From positions 111,786,238 to 111,850,237 of the forward strand of contig NC_090944.1 of assembly GCF_040807025.1 (NCBI RefSeq): a stretch of 64,000 nucleotides of DNA. Direction: 5' to 3'. The notes beneath the pieces are model-generated. The model searched no databases, was not told where the DNA came from, and worked only from the letters and a program-made list of their open reading frames with translations. Position numbers and translations under genes: made by a program. This stretch comes from Struthio camelus (lineage: Eukaryota > Chordata > Aves > Struthioniformes > Struthionidae). Every line of letters begins with the position of its first letter. Positions within the stretch are counted from its first letter, which is position 1. Below are positions 15,101 through 27,100 of this stretch, piece by piece.

Positions 15101-18100
15101 GTATAAATGCAATATTACTGTGTTTACAATTATCAATTAGAACAAAAACAAATTCAATTATAGGGTGTGTTTATTTCTTTTGGGGGGGGTTGACGTATTT
15201 TCTCTGATATTCTGGTTAAAAAAAGTTAAAAAGAGTAAAGCTATGAGAAGCAGAAAGTTAAAATAAAAAGAATAGAGGTTTTATCAGTTAAAAAGTAAAT
15301 GGAAATATACCACACAACATAAAATTATTTAATACCCTAAATAACAAACAGAAAAGCAAGTAAGCTCAGGTAGTTTCTTTTCTTGGCTGAAGAGGTCAGT
15401 AAAAGTTTAAGATCTGTAGTTGCCAAAACAATTATATCCATCCTCTTAAAATCACTGTTAGCTTTCTCCTCTTGCTTCTTCCAAAGAAACTAAGCTTTTA
15501 TCTTCTTACTTGTGAGAGATTTTATCTCCATTCTCGACTCTATGCCATTGTACCATTTCTTTTCTCCTGCAATTCTTTGCCATCTGGGTGCCAAAAATCA
15601 CAGGTAGTGAGAACTAACAAAGGCCCACAGACCAGAACCGCTCAGGCTTTTATCGCCTGAGAAGCCAAGGTGAAGGACACTGTGACTGGGAAGAGTCAGC
15701 CTGGCACAAATTGTGCCTGATTAATCCACCGGTCTTCTGCAAGAGGACTGGTTGGTGGGCCAGGGACTGCAGTGTTTACCTCAACTTTAGTGAGACCTTC
15801 AACAGAACATCCCATAGTGTCATTTAACTATACTGATTACATATGGATTGCTTAAATACCCAGCAAGAAAACTAGCTGGACCATTAGGCTCGAAGGGCTG
15901 TAACAAATGGTACCAAGTCCAACCTGGGCATCTAGCTGGTTACCAGTGGCATCCCTCAGGTGTTGATACTGGGGCCCAATACTGTTCCACATCTTCACTA
16001 ATGACAACGGAATGGAGCACACTTTCAGTAAGTTTGCGGATGATACCAAACTGGGTTTTGTTCACTCTTAAGCGAAGAGTCCAGCAAAGTGGGCAGAAGA
16101 CCTGCATGGGTGAGCATGGAACTTCTGGCAAAACTCCAACAGAAGAAGGAAGTCTACAGAATGTGGAAAAGGGGACAGGTCACTTGAGAGGAATAAAGGC
16201 ACATTATCAGAGTATGTAGGGATATGACCCATTTGGAAGACCCATTTGGAATTAAATCTGGCAAGGGATGTCAAGGATAACAAGAAGGGGTTCTTCAAAT
16301 ACATCAACAGCAACAGGAAGACTAGAGAAAACGTGGGCCCGCTGCTGAATGGGGCGGGTGCCCTGGTAATGAAGGATACAGAGAAGGCAGAGTTGCTGAA
16401 CGCCTTCTTTGCTTCAGTCTTCACTGCTAAGGCCAGTCCTCAGGAATTCCAGACCCTGGGGACAGGAGAGGAAGGCTGGAGAAAGGAAGACTCTCCCTTG
16501 GTTGAGGAGGATCAGGTTAGAGATCTTTTGTCCAAACTTGACATCCACTCGAAATCCATAGGCCCCAAAGGGAGTGCTGAGGGAGCTGACGGATGTTATC
16601 GCTAGGCCACTCTCCATCATCTCCGAAAGGTCATGGAGATCAGGAGAGGTGCCTGAGGACTGGAAGAAAGCCAATGTCACGCCAGTCTTCAAAAAGGGTA
16701 AGAAGGAGGAGCCAGGAAACTACAGGCCTGTCAGCCTCACCTCCATCCTGGGAAAGGTGATGGAACAGCTCATCCTGGAGGTCATCACTAAGCATGTGGA
16801 GGACAAGAAGGTGATCAGGAGTAGTCAGCATGGATTCACCAAAGGGAAATCATGCTTCACCTATCTGATTGATAGCCTTCTCTGACGGAATGACTGGCTG
16901 GGTAGATGAGGGCAGAGCAGTGGATGTTGTCTACCTGGACTTCAGCAAGGCTTTGGACACTGTCTCCCATCACATCCTCATAGGTAAGCTCAGGAAGTGT
17001 GGGCTAGACGAGTGGACAGTGAGGTGGATTGAGAACTGGCTGGATGGCCGAGCGCAGAGGGTTGTGGTGAATGGCGCAGAGTCAAGTTGGAGGCCTGTGG
17101 CTAGTGGTGTCCCCCAGGGGTCAGTCCTGGGTCCAGTCTTGTCCAACTTAATCATCAATGACCTGGAGGAAGGCACAGAGCGCACTCTCAGCAAGTTTGC
17201 TGAGGATACTAAACCGGGGGGAGAGGCTAACACACCAGAAGAGGCTGCGCTGCCATTCAGAGGGACCTGGACAGGCTGGAGAGTTGGGCGGAGAGGAACC
17301 TCCTGAAGTTCAACAAAGGCAAGTGCAGGGTCCTGCCCCTGGGGAGGAATAACCCCACGCAGCAGTACAGGCTGGGGACCGAGCTGCCGGAAAGCAGCTG
17401 CCCAGAGAAGGCCCTGGGGGTGCTGGTGGACAACAAGTTAAGCACGAGGCAGCAATGTGCCCTGGTGGCCAAGAAGGCCAACGGGGTCCTGGGCTGCATT
17501 AGGCAGAGTGTTGGCAGCAGGTCGAGGGAGGTGATCCTCCCCTTCTACCCATCCCTGGTGAGGGCACATCTGGAGTGCTGTGTCCAGTTCTGGGCTCCCC
17601 AGCACAAGAGAGACATGGCACTCCTGGACAGAGTCCAGCGGAGGGCTACTAAGATGATGAAAGGACTGGAGCATCTCTCCTCTGAAGAAAGGCTGAGAGA
17701 GCTGGGCCTGTTCAGCCTGGAGAAGAGAAGACTGAGAAGGGATCTCATCAATGTCTATAAATATCTGAAGGGAGGGTGTCAAGAGGATGGGGCCAGACTC
17801 TTCTCCGTGGTGCCCAGCAACTGGGCAAGAGGCAACGGGCACAAACTGAAACACAGGAAGTTCCGTCTGAACACGAGGAAAAACTTCTTTCCTGTGAGGG
17901 TGACAGAGTACTGGAACAGGTTGCCAGAGAGGCAGTGGAGTCTCCTTCACTGGAGAGATTTAAAACCCGCCTGGACGCGACCCTGTGCAATGTGCTCTAG
18001 AGGACTCTGCTTGAGCAGAGGGGTTGGACTCGATGATCTCCAGAGGTCCCTTCCAACCTTGGCCATTCTGTGATTCTGTGAAGACGAGTATGGGGGGGAA

Positions 18101-21100
18101 TCTTACTGTCTTCAGTTACATATTGAAAAGGCATATAAATAAGATAGACCCAGCCTGTTTTTAGAGGAGTGCACTGATAAGGCAAGAAGCAATGGATAGC
18201 CAGTTCCAACCAGGAAAAATCACGATTAGGTGTTGGGGAGGGGGGTGGGGGGGGGGGGAATATCACCATGACAGTAATCAAACACGGGAACAGATACCCA
18301 AAGAGGCTGTGGAATCTCCATCTCTGGATATGTTCAAAACTCAACTGTACAAGGTCCCAAACAACCTGATCTAAGGCGGTCCTGCCTTCTGTGGGATTTA
18401 AGATGGCCCCTTCAAAATTCTTTCATTATTCCACAATGCGAAAATCGTTTTCTAGAGTGCTATTGTGAGAATAGTAGAATACTGCCTTCTCAACATTTCA
18501 GTCCTCTTTTACAGCACAAAATCATTAAGAGAAGTTGTGAAAACTACTAAGAATTACTGTATCTGCACATTAGTAAGTTAACAAGCTATTGAGCTAGTTA
18601 AAGAATATTTTGCAATGTATTTTCCTTCTCGTTTTTTTTAAAAACAACCTTAACTGCTTTACAAATTCATTAAACTGCATAAAATTTGTTCCAGAATGCA
18701 TCTGGTAAAGGTCTTAGTAACATGCGACAGTACAGCGCTACAGCATTCATCTGTCACGAGAAGTAGATGCAAGTCATCATGTTGTATTCGTCTGCTGTAG
18801 TGCTACATGTACTATGAATTCAGCATGTGTTTTTCTGGATTCTTTGTGAAGTGTGTACCGGGGAACACCTATTGCATTCGATCCTCAAGTTGTGAGCTCA
18901 TAAAAAAATGTATAATGCTGCTTCTAAGTAATCTTCTCTCTAAATAAAGAATATCAGATGGTAATACTTTGACATTTAGATATCGATATAAGGTAAGTAA
19001 AAGAAACTGAGCAGCATTATCATCTCTGCGCTATAGTTGTGGAAGCTGAGGTGTGACAGTTAAATTACTTTCTCAAAGTCAGAGAAGAAGTTGCTGAATC
19101 ACGCATAGGAAATTCACAAAAATCCTCCAACTTCCAATTTTTGTGTTGGCAGTAGAAAAGGTAACAAAAGCCACATTTGCCAATCAGAAAGAGAATACAC
19201 ATATGCACACAAAAAGTGTTTCTCCTACTGGAGCGTATAAACATATTTCTTTTTTTCACAGCTTCTAGGCTATGATCTAAAATGGCTGAGGGGTGCTGGA
19301 TGTACTGAGAAAACTAAAATTCCTTCAGAATACCAACCCAAAAGAGTTATTGTTTTACACTTATTGCACTCCCCCTCTATTTGTCACTGTGCTCCTTCTC
19401 ACCTTTTGTCTCCATTTTTAGGTATATCTCCCAGAAAATGCAAAAAGTTTGCTTGACTGCTCAACGGGAGATGACATGAATGCTTACATCATTTACAGAA
19501 TACAATTATCAAAACCTATTTGAGTTTTAGCAAGCCTCTTTCTACTTTATCACTTGGGCAATTTAAATTTATACAAAGAAAAACAACCATAAAAGCACAC
19601 CAAATTTAAACCCCTTGGTTAAGGCTTTAATACAGTTCAGAATTAAAATTGTGCCTCCAAGGACACGATATTTGAAATGCTTTTGTAATATTTAGCCAAA
19701 CTCAATCATGACTTCTTTACAATTACTGAAGCAAGTTGAGATAATTTTATTTGTAAATGTCTGCAGCCCCAGACTGCAAACTTGACCACTGAGTCACTGT
19801 CTCCTTTCTGCGATTTCCCTGGATAGACAAAATTGTCAACATTCTTCCAGCCAGCAGTAAAAACAAACAAACATAAATAAAAATAAATAAAACAACTCTT
19901 CTAAGGCGGGAAGTGACTGACTTTATACCACTTTATCAACTGACGCTATAATAAGCAAGCCAGAGTTCTGTGTGAGAATCCTGTCCGTTTCAGTGCGCAA
20001 ACATGAAGTATCAGAAGGTGACGGAAGCCATTCAGGGAACTACCTGACACATCTCAGCTGTGATCAATCACATCCCTTCACAAGAAAAAGGTTAAGTATT
20101 CAACTAGGTGTGCTTCTGACAGGCAATCCGCCTCAGCAGAATACACAGATGACCGACAGTTACTTTCTCTTACCTGATGTGTGTTGCAGGAAGGGACTCA
20201 TACTGGCGAGAAAGGAACAGCTCCCTGTGCTTCAACTGATGTTTCTGTTTATCAGTCAAGTCAACTTCAATTGTAGTTTCAGATTCTTCTTCAACTTCTT
20301 CTGCAGAAAAGCACAGCGTAGGTCGAAATTAACTCTGTTACATAACACAGTTGCAGCCATTTCATTTGACGTTCCCCCTTCCCCTTAGCAACCTCCCTTA
20401 GTATTTTAAACAAAAGATGAGTTTAGCAAGTCAGCAGTTTACATAACCTGACAGAATATTAAGCATTTTAAAATCTGTGCATTCTACTTAAACCCTTTAA
20501 AAAAAATTATATTCCTTGTCTACTGTACTATGCTTTGACGTTTTTCAAACAACTGCAAGACCAACCCTGAAAAAAATTACTCATTCTTTTCTCATCTTCT
20601 TTCATCTCTCTTCTCTGGCTATGTCTGTTGCTAGGTCTAAAACAGGCCTCTGTTCAAAATAGACCACTTTTGTTTTCTGTTGATGGTACTGGTATTACTA
20701 AAACTCTATTACAAGTCCTGGGGAAAGGCATACTTTCCAGGGAACTGAAATTTACTAAAAACAACGTGCTGCCAAATCACAGTCTAAAAAAACCGCAAAA
20801 CTCTACTGCCTTCAAGTATTATAACCTTATTAGATACTGACAATATTTTCAGATAAAACAGGACTTCAAAATATCAAGACATAAGGTAATCTTTTGTTAT
20901 AACCACCTGAAAACAGCTAACAAGAAACAGACAGTTACAAAGCAATTTACGCACCCAAACACAATGTCTGGGGCCACTTTAGATAGCCTGAAGTATCCAA
21001 GATACCTGATTGCAGCTGGTAGGTATGACACAAACCTGTGGGAACATATGCCCTTCTAAAGTGGCAGCAGGGCACCAAGAATCATACTCCAGAGCCTAAA

Positions 21101-24100
21101 ATGCCTCAGGTATCTAAACAGATCCCTTACTGTAAGAGTTAAAATTTTTAATTATATTTATTGTACTAATCTTATGTGACCCAAGAAAGGGTTGATTTAA
21201 AAGCGTGAAGCTGAAATTAAAACTCTTATATGCATCCCTTACAACATTCCAAGCCTAAACATATAAAGTTATGTTCCTGTATTTTGTTTCTAGAAACATA
21301 ACACACACATGTTTTATTCATGACAATCTGACGTAACTATCTGACATAACACTGCTTATTATGTAAGTAGTAAGCAGGACAAATCATGGTCAGACACAGC
21401 TCAGTTCCGCTCTTAACACAATGTAATTTATAATTTATTTTTTTCTTCACCATTATAAAGCAAAACTAACAGTAGTATTAGTATGCAGTCATACTAATAA
21501 GAGTTTGCCTTAGGAATAACAAAGCTAGATTTAGGAAGCAAGAACCAGAGAGCACAAAGAAGTCAGAAAACCAAATATCTAACCAACCTGCTTCATAGTG
21601 ATATAAATAATTCTGTATCTGAACAAACCTGTAAACAGCTACTTTTGAACTAGGTGTTTGCACAGGTCAGACCTTAAGACCTATCAGAAGAAGACTGGTG
21701 AAGAATTTCCTGTACTTTTAGAGATTCCACCTCTTCACTTTTTTTGCCTCATATTTGCAATGCATATGAAATTTAATTGCCATTATTCCTGTCAAAAGAG
21801 TGAAGCAGAAGGTACCTACAGGAAATCACAAAGTACCACTAAGATAAGCACTTTTTCAGTACTTAGTGAAAGAAAGCCATGGCTCACAGTGAATAAATAT
21901 TTTCATAGAGAAATACAAGGATGACATATGTAGGCCTCATCATTCCGAGATTAGAGAGAAAAATAAAATTCAATTCCAAGTTGTGCAACTTTAAAATACA
22001 CTGAAAGTTTTATATACAAGTACAAAGACTAATATCATCAGATTTTGAAACTAACACAAGCCCGCAGGCCTTGGGTGAAGTTTAAGATTATACTGCTTTG
22101 TAGTACTTTTCCTGGTCTGTAAAAAACATTTCATTATGTAAAAGAAAAATCCTAGAGAGTAAAAGCAGGGAAGTCCTGTGAGCTTTTAAAGCTCTAGATT
22201 TATCTATTATACAATGGCTTTCTAATCAACAATTGCAAATATTTACTTTGCTCCTGAGAGCCAGAATGATCTCATGATGTTTCCACTGGCAGTGGTACAG
22301 ACTTATCCTCTCCCTTCTGCTCTCTGATGCAAAACCCTTGTAAGAGTTAACTGAGTCAAGCAGACAACGGATACTAGGAAGAAACTGCAGTCCTCACTCA
22401 TTTTATATATGCGTTATGCTATGATAAAACAAAACGGACCACTCAAAAAAAAAAAAAAAAAGTGAATAACTTTGCTCTTTTCCTCTTCCATTTAATTTAC
22501 AGGACTCAGTTAGAAAATGATGTTCTACTTAATGACCTTGAGAACAAGAGACAGCAACCGTCCACGCCACCTCGTCTTTGTAGGTAGCACTGTTTACAGT
22601 TTTGTGGTTACCTAAGCTTGCTTCTAGGAAGAACTGCTCGTTTCTAAAACAGATATCAAAACTAACTGAGCACAAGTCTCTAGAAGCACAATAAATACCT
22701 TTTATATCAATGGAAAAGTAACTAAAAAAAAAAAATCCTGAAGAACAATTACAATGGTTTAAATGTGACTCAAACCACTCTATGGTTAAACATCAGCCAG
22801 CAACCAAGTTAATCTCCTCCAGTATATTACTTTACCTTATCTAAGTCATAATAACCAACCTTGTGCTCCCCTCATCCACTGTAACAGAAAGCAAGAATTA
22901 GTTTAAACACCACAGGCAATCTTAAAAGGAAAGAGGAACGTTCCTTCCTCTACTGCCACTAACTTGCTGACAGAGATATTTTCAGCTACTGTTTGGCCGA
23001 ACAAATCGCTGGTTGTTGTTTCCACAAAATCAGGAAAACACAGAATAATTCAGATCGGTAGAGACTTCTGGAGGTCTCTCATACAAACTTCTCCTCAAAG
23101 CAGGCTCTGCCACCAGGTCAGAACAGGTTGCTCAGGGCTTTATGCAGTTGAGCCTTGAAAATCTCCAAGGACAGAGACTTACTCTTCTGATAACCTACTC
23201 ATGATGAAAAAGTTCCCCCTTATATTCAGATTAAACCTCTCCTGTTTCAATTTATGCCTGTTGCCTCTTGTCCTCCCACTACAAAACATTCTGCAAAGCC
23301 TGGCTCTATTTTCTCAATAACCTCCCCAGAGGCACTAGGAGGCTGCTGGTTGCTCTCATCTGAAGCCATCTCTTCTCTGAGCTGAATAACCCCATTTCCC
23401 TCAGCCTTTCCTCGCTGGGCAAGTGCTCAGTTGCACCAGACGTCTTGGTGACCTCCGCTGAAGTTACTCCACTTTATCAACACATTTCTCCTACTGGGGG
23501 GCCTAAAACTGAACACAGTACTCCAGATGTGGTCTAGTAAGTGCTGAGTAACAGCGATCACTTTCCTCCCTCTGCTGGCTATGCTCCTGGGCAAAGGCAG
23601 GGCAAAGGAGGCCAGCAGCATTCTGGGCTTTGCCACCAGGGCATGCTGCTGGCTGGCATGTCCAGCTTGCTGCCTGCCATCACCCTGGGGACCTTTCCCC
23701 AGAGCTGCTCCCCAGTCTGTGTTGCTGCAGGGGGGTTTCCTTCCCAGGTGCAGGACTTCGCCTTTGTCCTTGCTGAATTTCTTCAGGTTCCTGTTGGCCC
23801 CGTACCTCCAGCTTTCTAGGTCTCTCTGACTGATGGCCCTGCCCTTGTGTGTGTTAACTGGTATACCCAATGTGGAGTCATCTACAAACTTGATGAGAAT
23901 GCACTGTGTTGCCTGTTCCAGGTCATTGACTAAGACAGGTCACAGTATAGAGCCCTCCTCCAGGCAGGGACCCACTAATCACTACCCTCTTAGCCAAACC
24001 ATGCAACCAGTATTTTCTTCACCCAGTTGTCCAGCCCTCCAGATCAATCCCTTGGCCAAACTCCTGGGTGTGTGCCTCCTCCCCCTCCCCCCCCCCCCCA

Positions 24101-27100
24101 AATACTAGTCCTACCACAAAGGAAAGGACAAAAATAAGAGACTGGAATTCGGAAGGTAAGAGGGGAAAAATCGGACCACTCCTTTCAACAGGAGCAAGGA
24201 TTGATGCCGAATTAAATCAGCAGTGTAGCCAAAAACTGTGGTGCACTAAATTTCCTACCTCTTAAATTTAATTGCTTCTAATTTTGAAACTGTATCTCAA
24301 CTCAGCTGCATCTAGATTATGCAAGCTTAGACAGAGAGATTTAAATCACTATCACAATTTGCAGAGTTACATCAGTTTCATTAAGTTTGTTAAAGTACCT
24401 TTAACTTTAATTTAAATTAGTACAAACTTCAGTTCAAAGACGACCACTAGGGCTTACTTTCAAAATAGTTTCTAAACATTTTTCCTTTCCTGTATACCTT
24501 TTCCTGTATAACATTTTCTTCTATGCTCAGCTCGAAAACGATATGCATCATACGCATTGCCAACTATTTTAAAACCTAGATAAAAAGCTGAGCATGCCAA
24601 ACAGAAGCAAGATTACCACAGAGATCAAAGGAAACACTGCTGTGCATCAGTCTCTTTTAAACCTAGCTGGTTGTGGCAGAAGCATAGAATATGCATTTTG
24701 CAGTTGGATGCTATAGCAGTAAGTATAATAAATACAAATTTGGGGGAAAAGGGAGTAAACCTCTTCACTGCCAAAACGAGTACTGAAGACAAATGTTAAG
24801 TCTAACTGTATGAACTATTCTATTCAGACCGAAAATAAAGAGCTCTCTTAGCTGAACAGTTGGCCAATTCGCTTAGCCTACAGGAGGCTTCTTGCCACAC
24901 AGTGCGTTGTACTAACTTGGTTGTAATATTTAACCTCCTGGTGCTGTAGTAAAGCAGTTTAATCAACTTTATGAGCCAGACTGCACATAGTTATTTTGAG
25001 AAAGCGTTCACTTACACCACGTCTGTCAGTACATGATTGACATGTCTGACATTACAGATTGCTGTCAGAACATGTAAAATCAATTTTATATCTGCTGTTA
25101 CTGTCAGGTAGGATTAGAAATTTAAAGCATAATTTCTATGGTATTACAGGTCATTTAGATAGTATATTACTATGTAATGTGTGTCTGAGCAATTCTGCAG
25201 ATAAAATAAAAAGGCTCTTTGGTTGTGCTTACAGTGAACAGGCGTACATCTAACTTCTTCTAGGTAGAGTTGATAGACACACAGCCTCTCAGAGGTTATC
25301 CATTTTTCTTACAAGGTTATCTGGGTGACCCTCCCACACCACATCATCATCATTGTGGTAAAGAAGGTGACAAAACAAAGGAATAATTACATTTAACAAC
25401 CATTAGGAACTAAAACACAAAAACAACTCCCCATTAATGTAGGATTATTTTGAAAATCATGCCAAAAAGATCTTTTTTTTTTTTTTTTTTTTTTTAAGAG
25501 TACTTCTAAGTAGTATGTTACAATATAATAGTCATTTACTTCCCAGAATGACAGTCAGTTATAACCAACTTGGTAACTATCTCATGTTTATCATAGGCCT
25601 GTGGCAAAAACATTTAATGAAAACTACCTCAGTTTTCACTACTAGGAAACTCTCTCCTCCTAAATATGATGGATGGGTTTTGGATAATTAGTCTTGCAGA
25701 TTTTCGAGAGCAAGTAGCTTGTGGGTACAAGGCAGGCAAGGATTACCTTTAAAAGTAATATGAATCATAACATGCTATAGTAATAAGTATACCTTAATAA
25801 ATTGCTTCATGAATAAATACAGCAGTAAACACATTAGGTTTCCGTTCCGTTATCACTGCAAACTAGTTTGTGTCACTACTACAAAACAGGAGGATCTTGC
25901 AAAAGCATAAAAACAGTGACAGGCTGGGTATAGTGAAACAGAGATGGCAAATCTGTGCCATACGTCTAAGTTTGATTTTTCAGTTTCCGCTGACTCCCCC
26001 TTACTTGGTCTCTATCTCAACTATTCAAATGCAAACTCTTCCAGAAGAGAAAATATGCTGTTACAGGACTCAAAGTGTTTGGTCACGTGCATGCCCATAC
26101 AATAGGTTGCTGCAATTTATAACGTGTGAAGCTCCAGTCCTGTGCAGTGTTTCTTTAAGCAGTTCATTGGTGCAGGTAGCAAAGAGCACGCTCAAGGTTG
26201 AGCAATGGACACAGCTGTGTATGTTACAATGAGCATTTTCAATATCCAACTACTAGTATCAAGCTCATCAGCCGAATCAGAAGCCGATTAGTAATTTTTG
26301 TAAGTGTATATACATTTAGAGCTGGAGTAGGAAGGAAAGTGAAAAGCTTTACTTCTGCCTTCAAATCCAGCCTGACAGACCACTCTCAGATACTTCAAGT
26401 GTGGGATCCAATGCTGCCATAGCAGAAGTTTTGGAACCTGGTGTCTTGCGCAAGAAATTCAAAGGCTATCCGCAACAATGCCAGGTGGATGGGAGACGGA
26501 GCATGCTAAAGAAAATTCATTCCTTCAGAGCAGTAAATACATTGTATCGGCCACTTGTTACCAAGGAATTAGGGCGACACATGTCAACTCTTCAGAATTA
26601 TCAGATCTGGTTTTGAGAAGGAAGGAGAGATCTGTATATTCCATTTTCATAAGACCAGTGCTATTAGCCACTTTGCCCATCACTCGGATTTTCATTATTT
26701 TCCTTCAGACTTCCTACTCATAGTATCTTATTTTAGACAGTCTTTCTTTTAGGAAAGACAACAGGTGTGTCTGATCTAAGTAGCTGACAAGTTGCATAGT
26801 TGCCACTCCTTAATAAAATGTATTGCAAATATTGAACTATGCATCATTTAAAGAATGAAGACCCTCAAAAATCTCATGTCTTCTGTAAGAACCCAGAGTC
26901 CACAGTTAAGATCTAAACTGGCATTTTCTTTCAGTGTGTGATAATGACAATCAGTGTCTCAGAAAAATCTGTATTGCTTTTCTAACACACAATTCACATC
27001 CTCAGTAGCAGGTAAACAGCTTTTCAAAAATTCGTTGGCAGATAAGAAAAGGCACAGATTGCACCAAGGCTTTCGTATCCCTACTCAGGATGGCATACGA

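Larger units (their letters stand above)
16096..18082 (+). mobile_element. younger 5'-truncated CR1 LINE (ORF2 C-terminal part plus 3' UTR)
   Basis: A long CR1 copy with a readable reverse transcriptase in at least four frame segments. It contains [46 protein letters not shown] and the catalytic box, here FAEDTK (17196-17210) rather than FADDTK. The C-terminal region ([40 protein letters not shown]) is in a separate frame. The 3' end has the ctgcttgagcag hairpin and ends cattctgtgattctgtgaa. Frameshifts, the missing 5' end and the altered catalytic residue make it inactive. It lies in MTA3 intron 4, antisense to the gene. Confidence 0.93.
1504..20173 (-). other. MTA3 intron 4 (about 18.7 kb)
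   Basis: AT-rich intron. It holds short AC repeats near 9252 and 13034, a 20-base C run at 8565-8584, an A22 run at 12213-12234, and a nested CR1 cluster at 15.7-18.4 kb lying antisense to MTA3. A perfect 9-bp hairpin lies at 6890-6914. No open frame here shows protein-family similarity, and I see no tRNA or snoRNA signature. Confidence 0.9.

Noticed and set aside
23427..24265. Overlapping frames of 82-147 codons around 23.5-24.2 kb
   Set aside because: They are translations of the CR1 fragment, mostly in the antisense direction.
25030..25075. p53-like half sites (gacatgtct, gaacatgta)
   Set aside because: Each half has at least one mismatch and they are about 25 bases apart; chance is sufficient.
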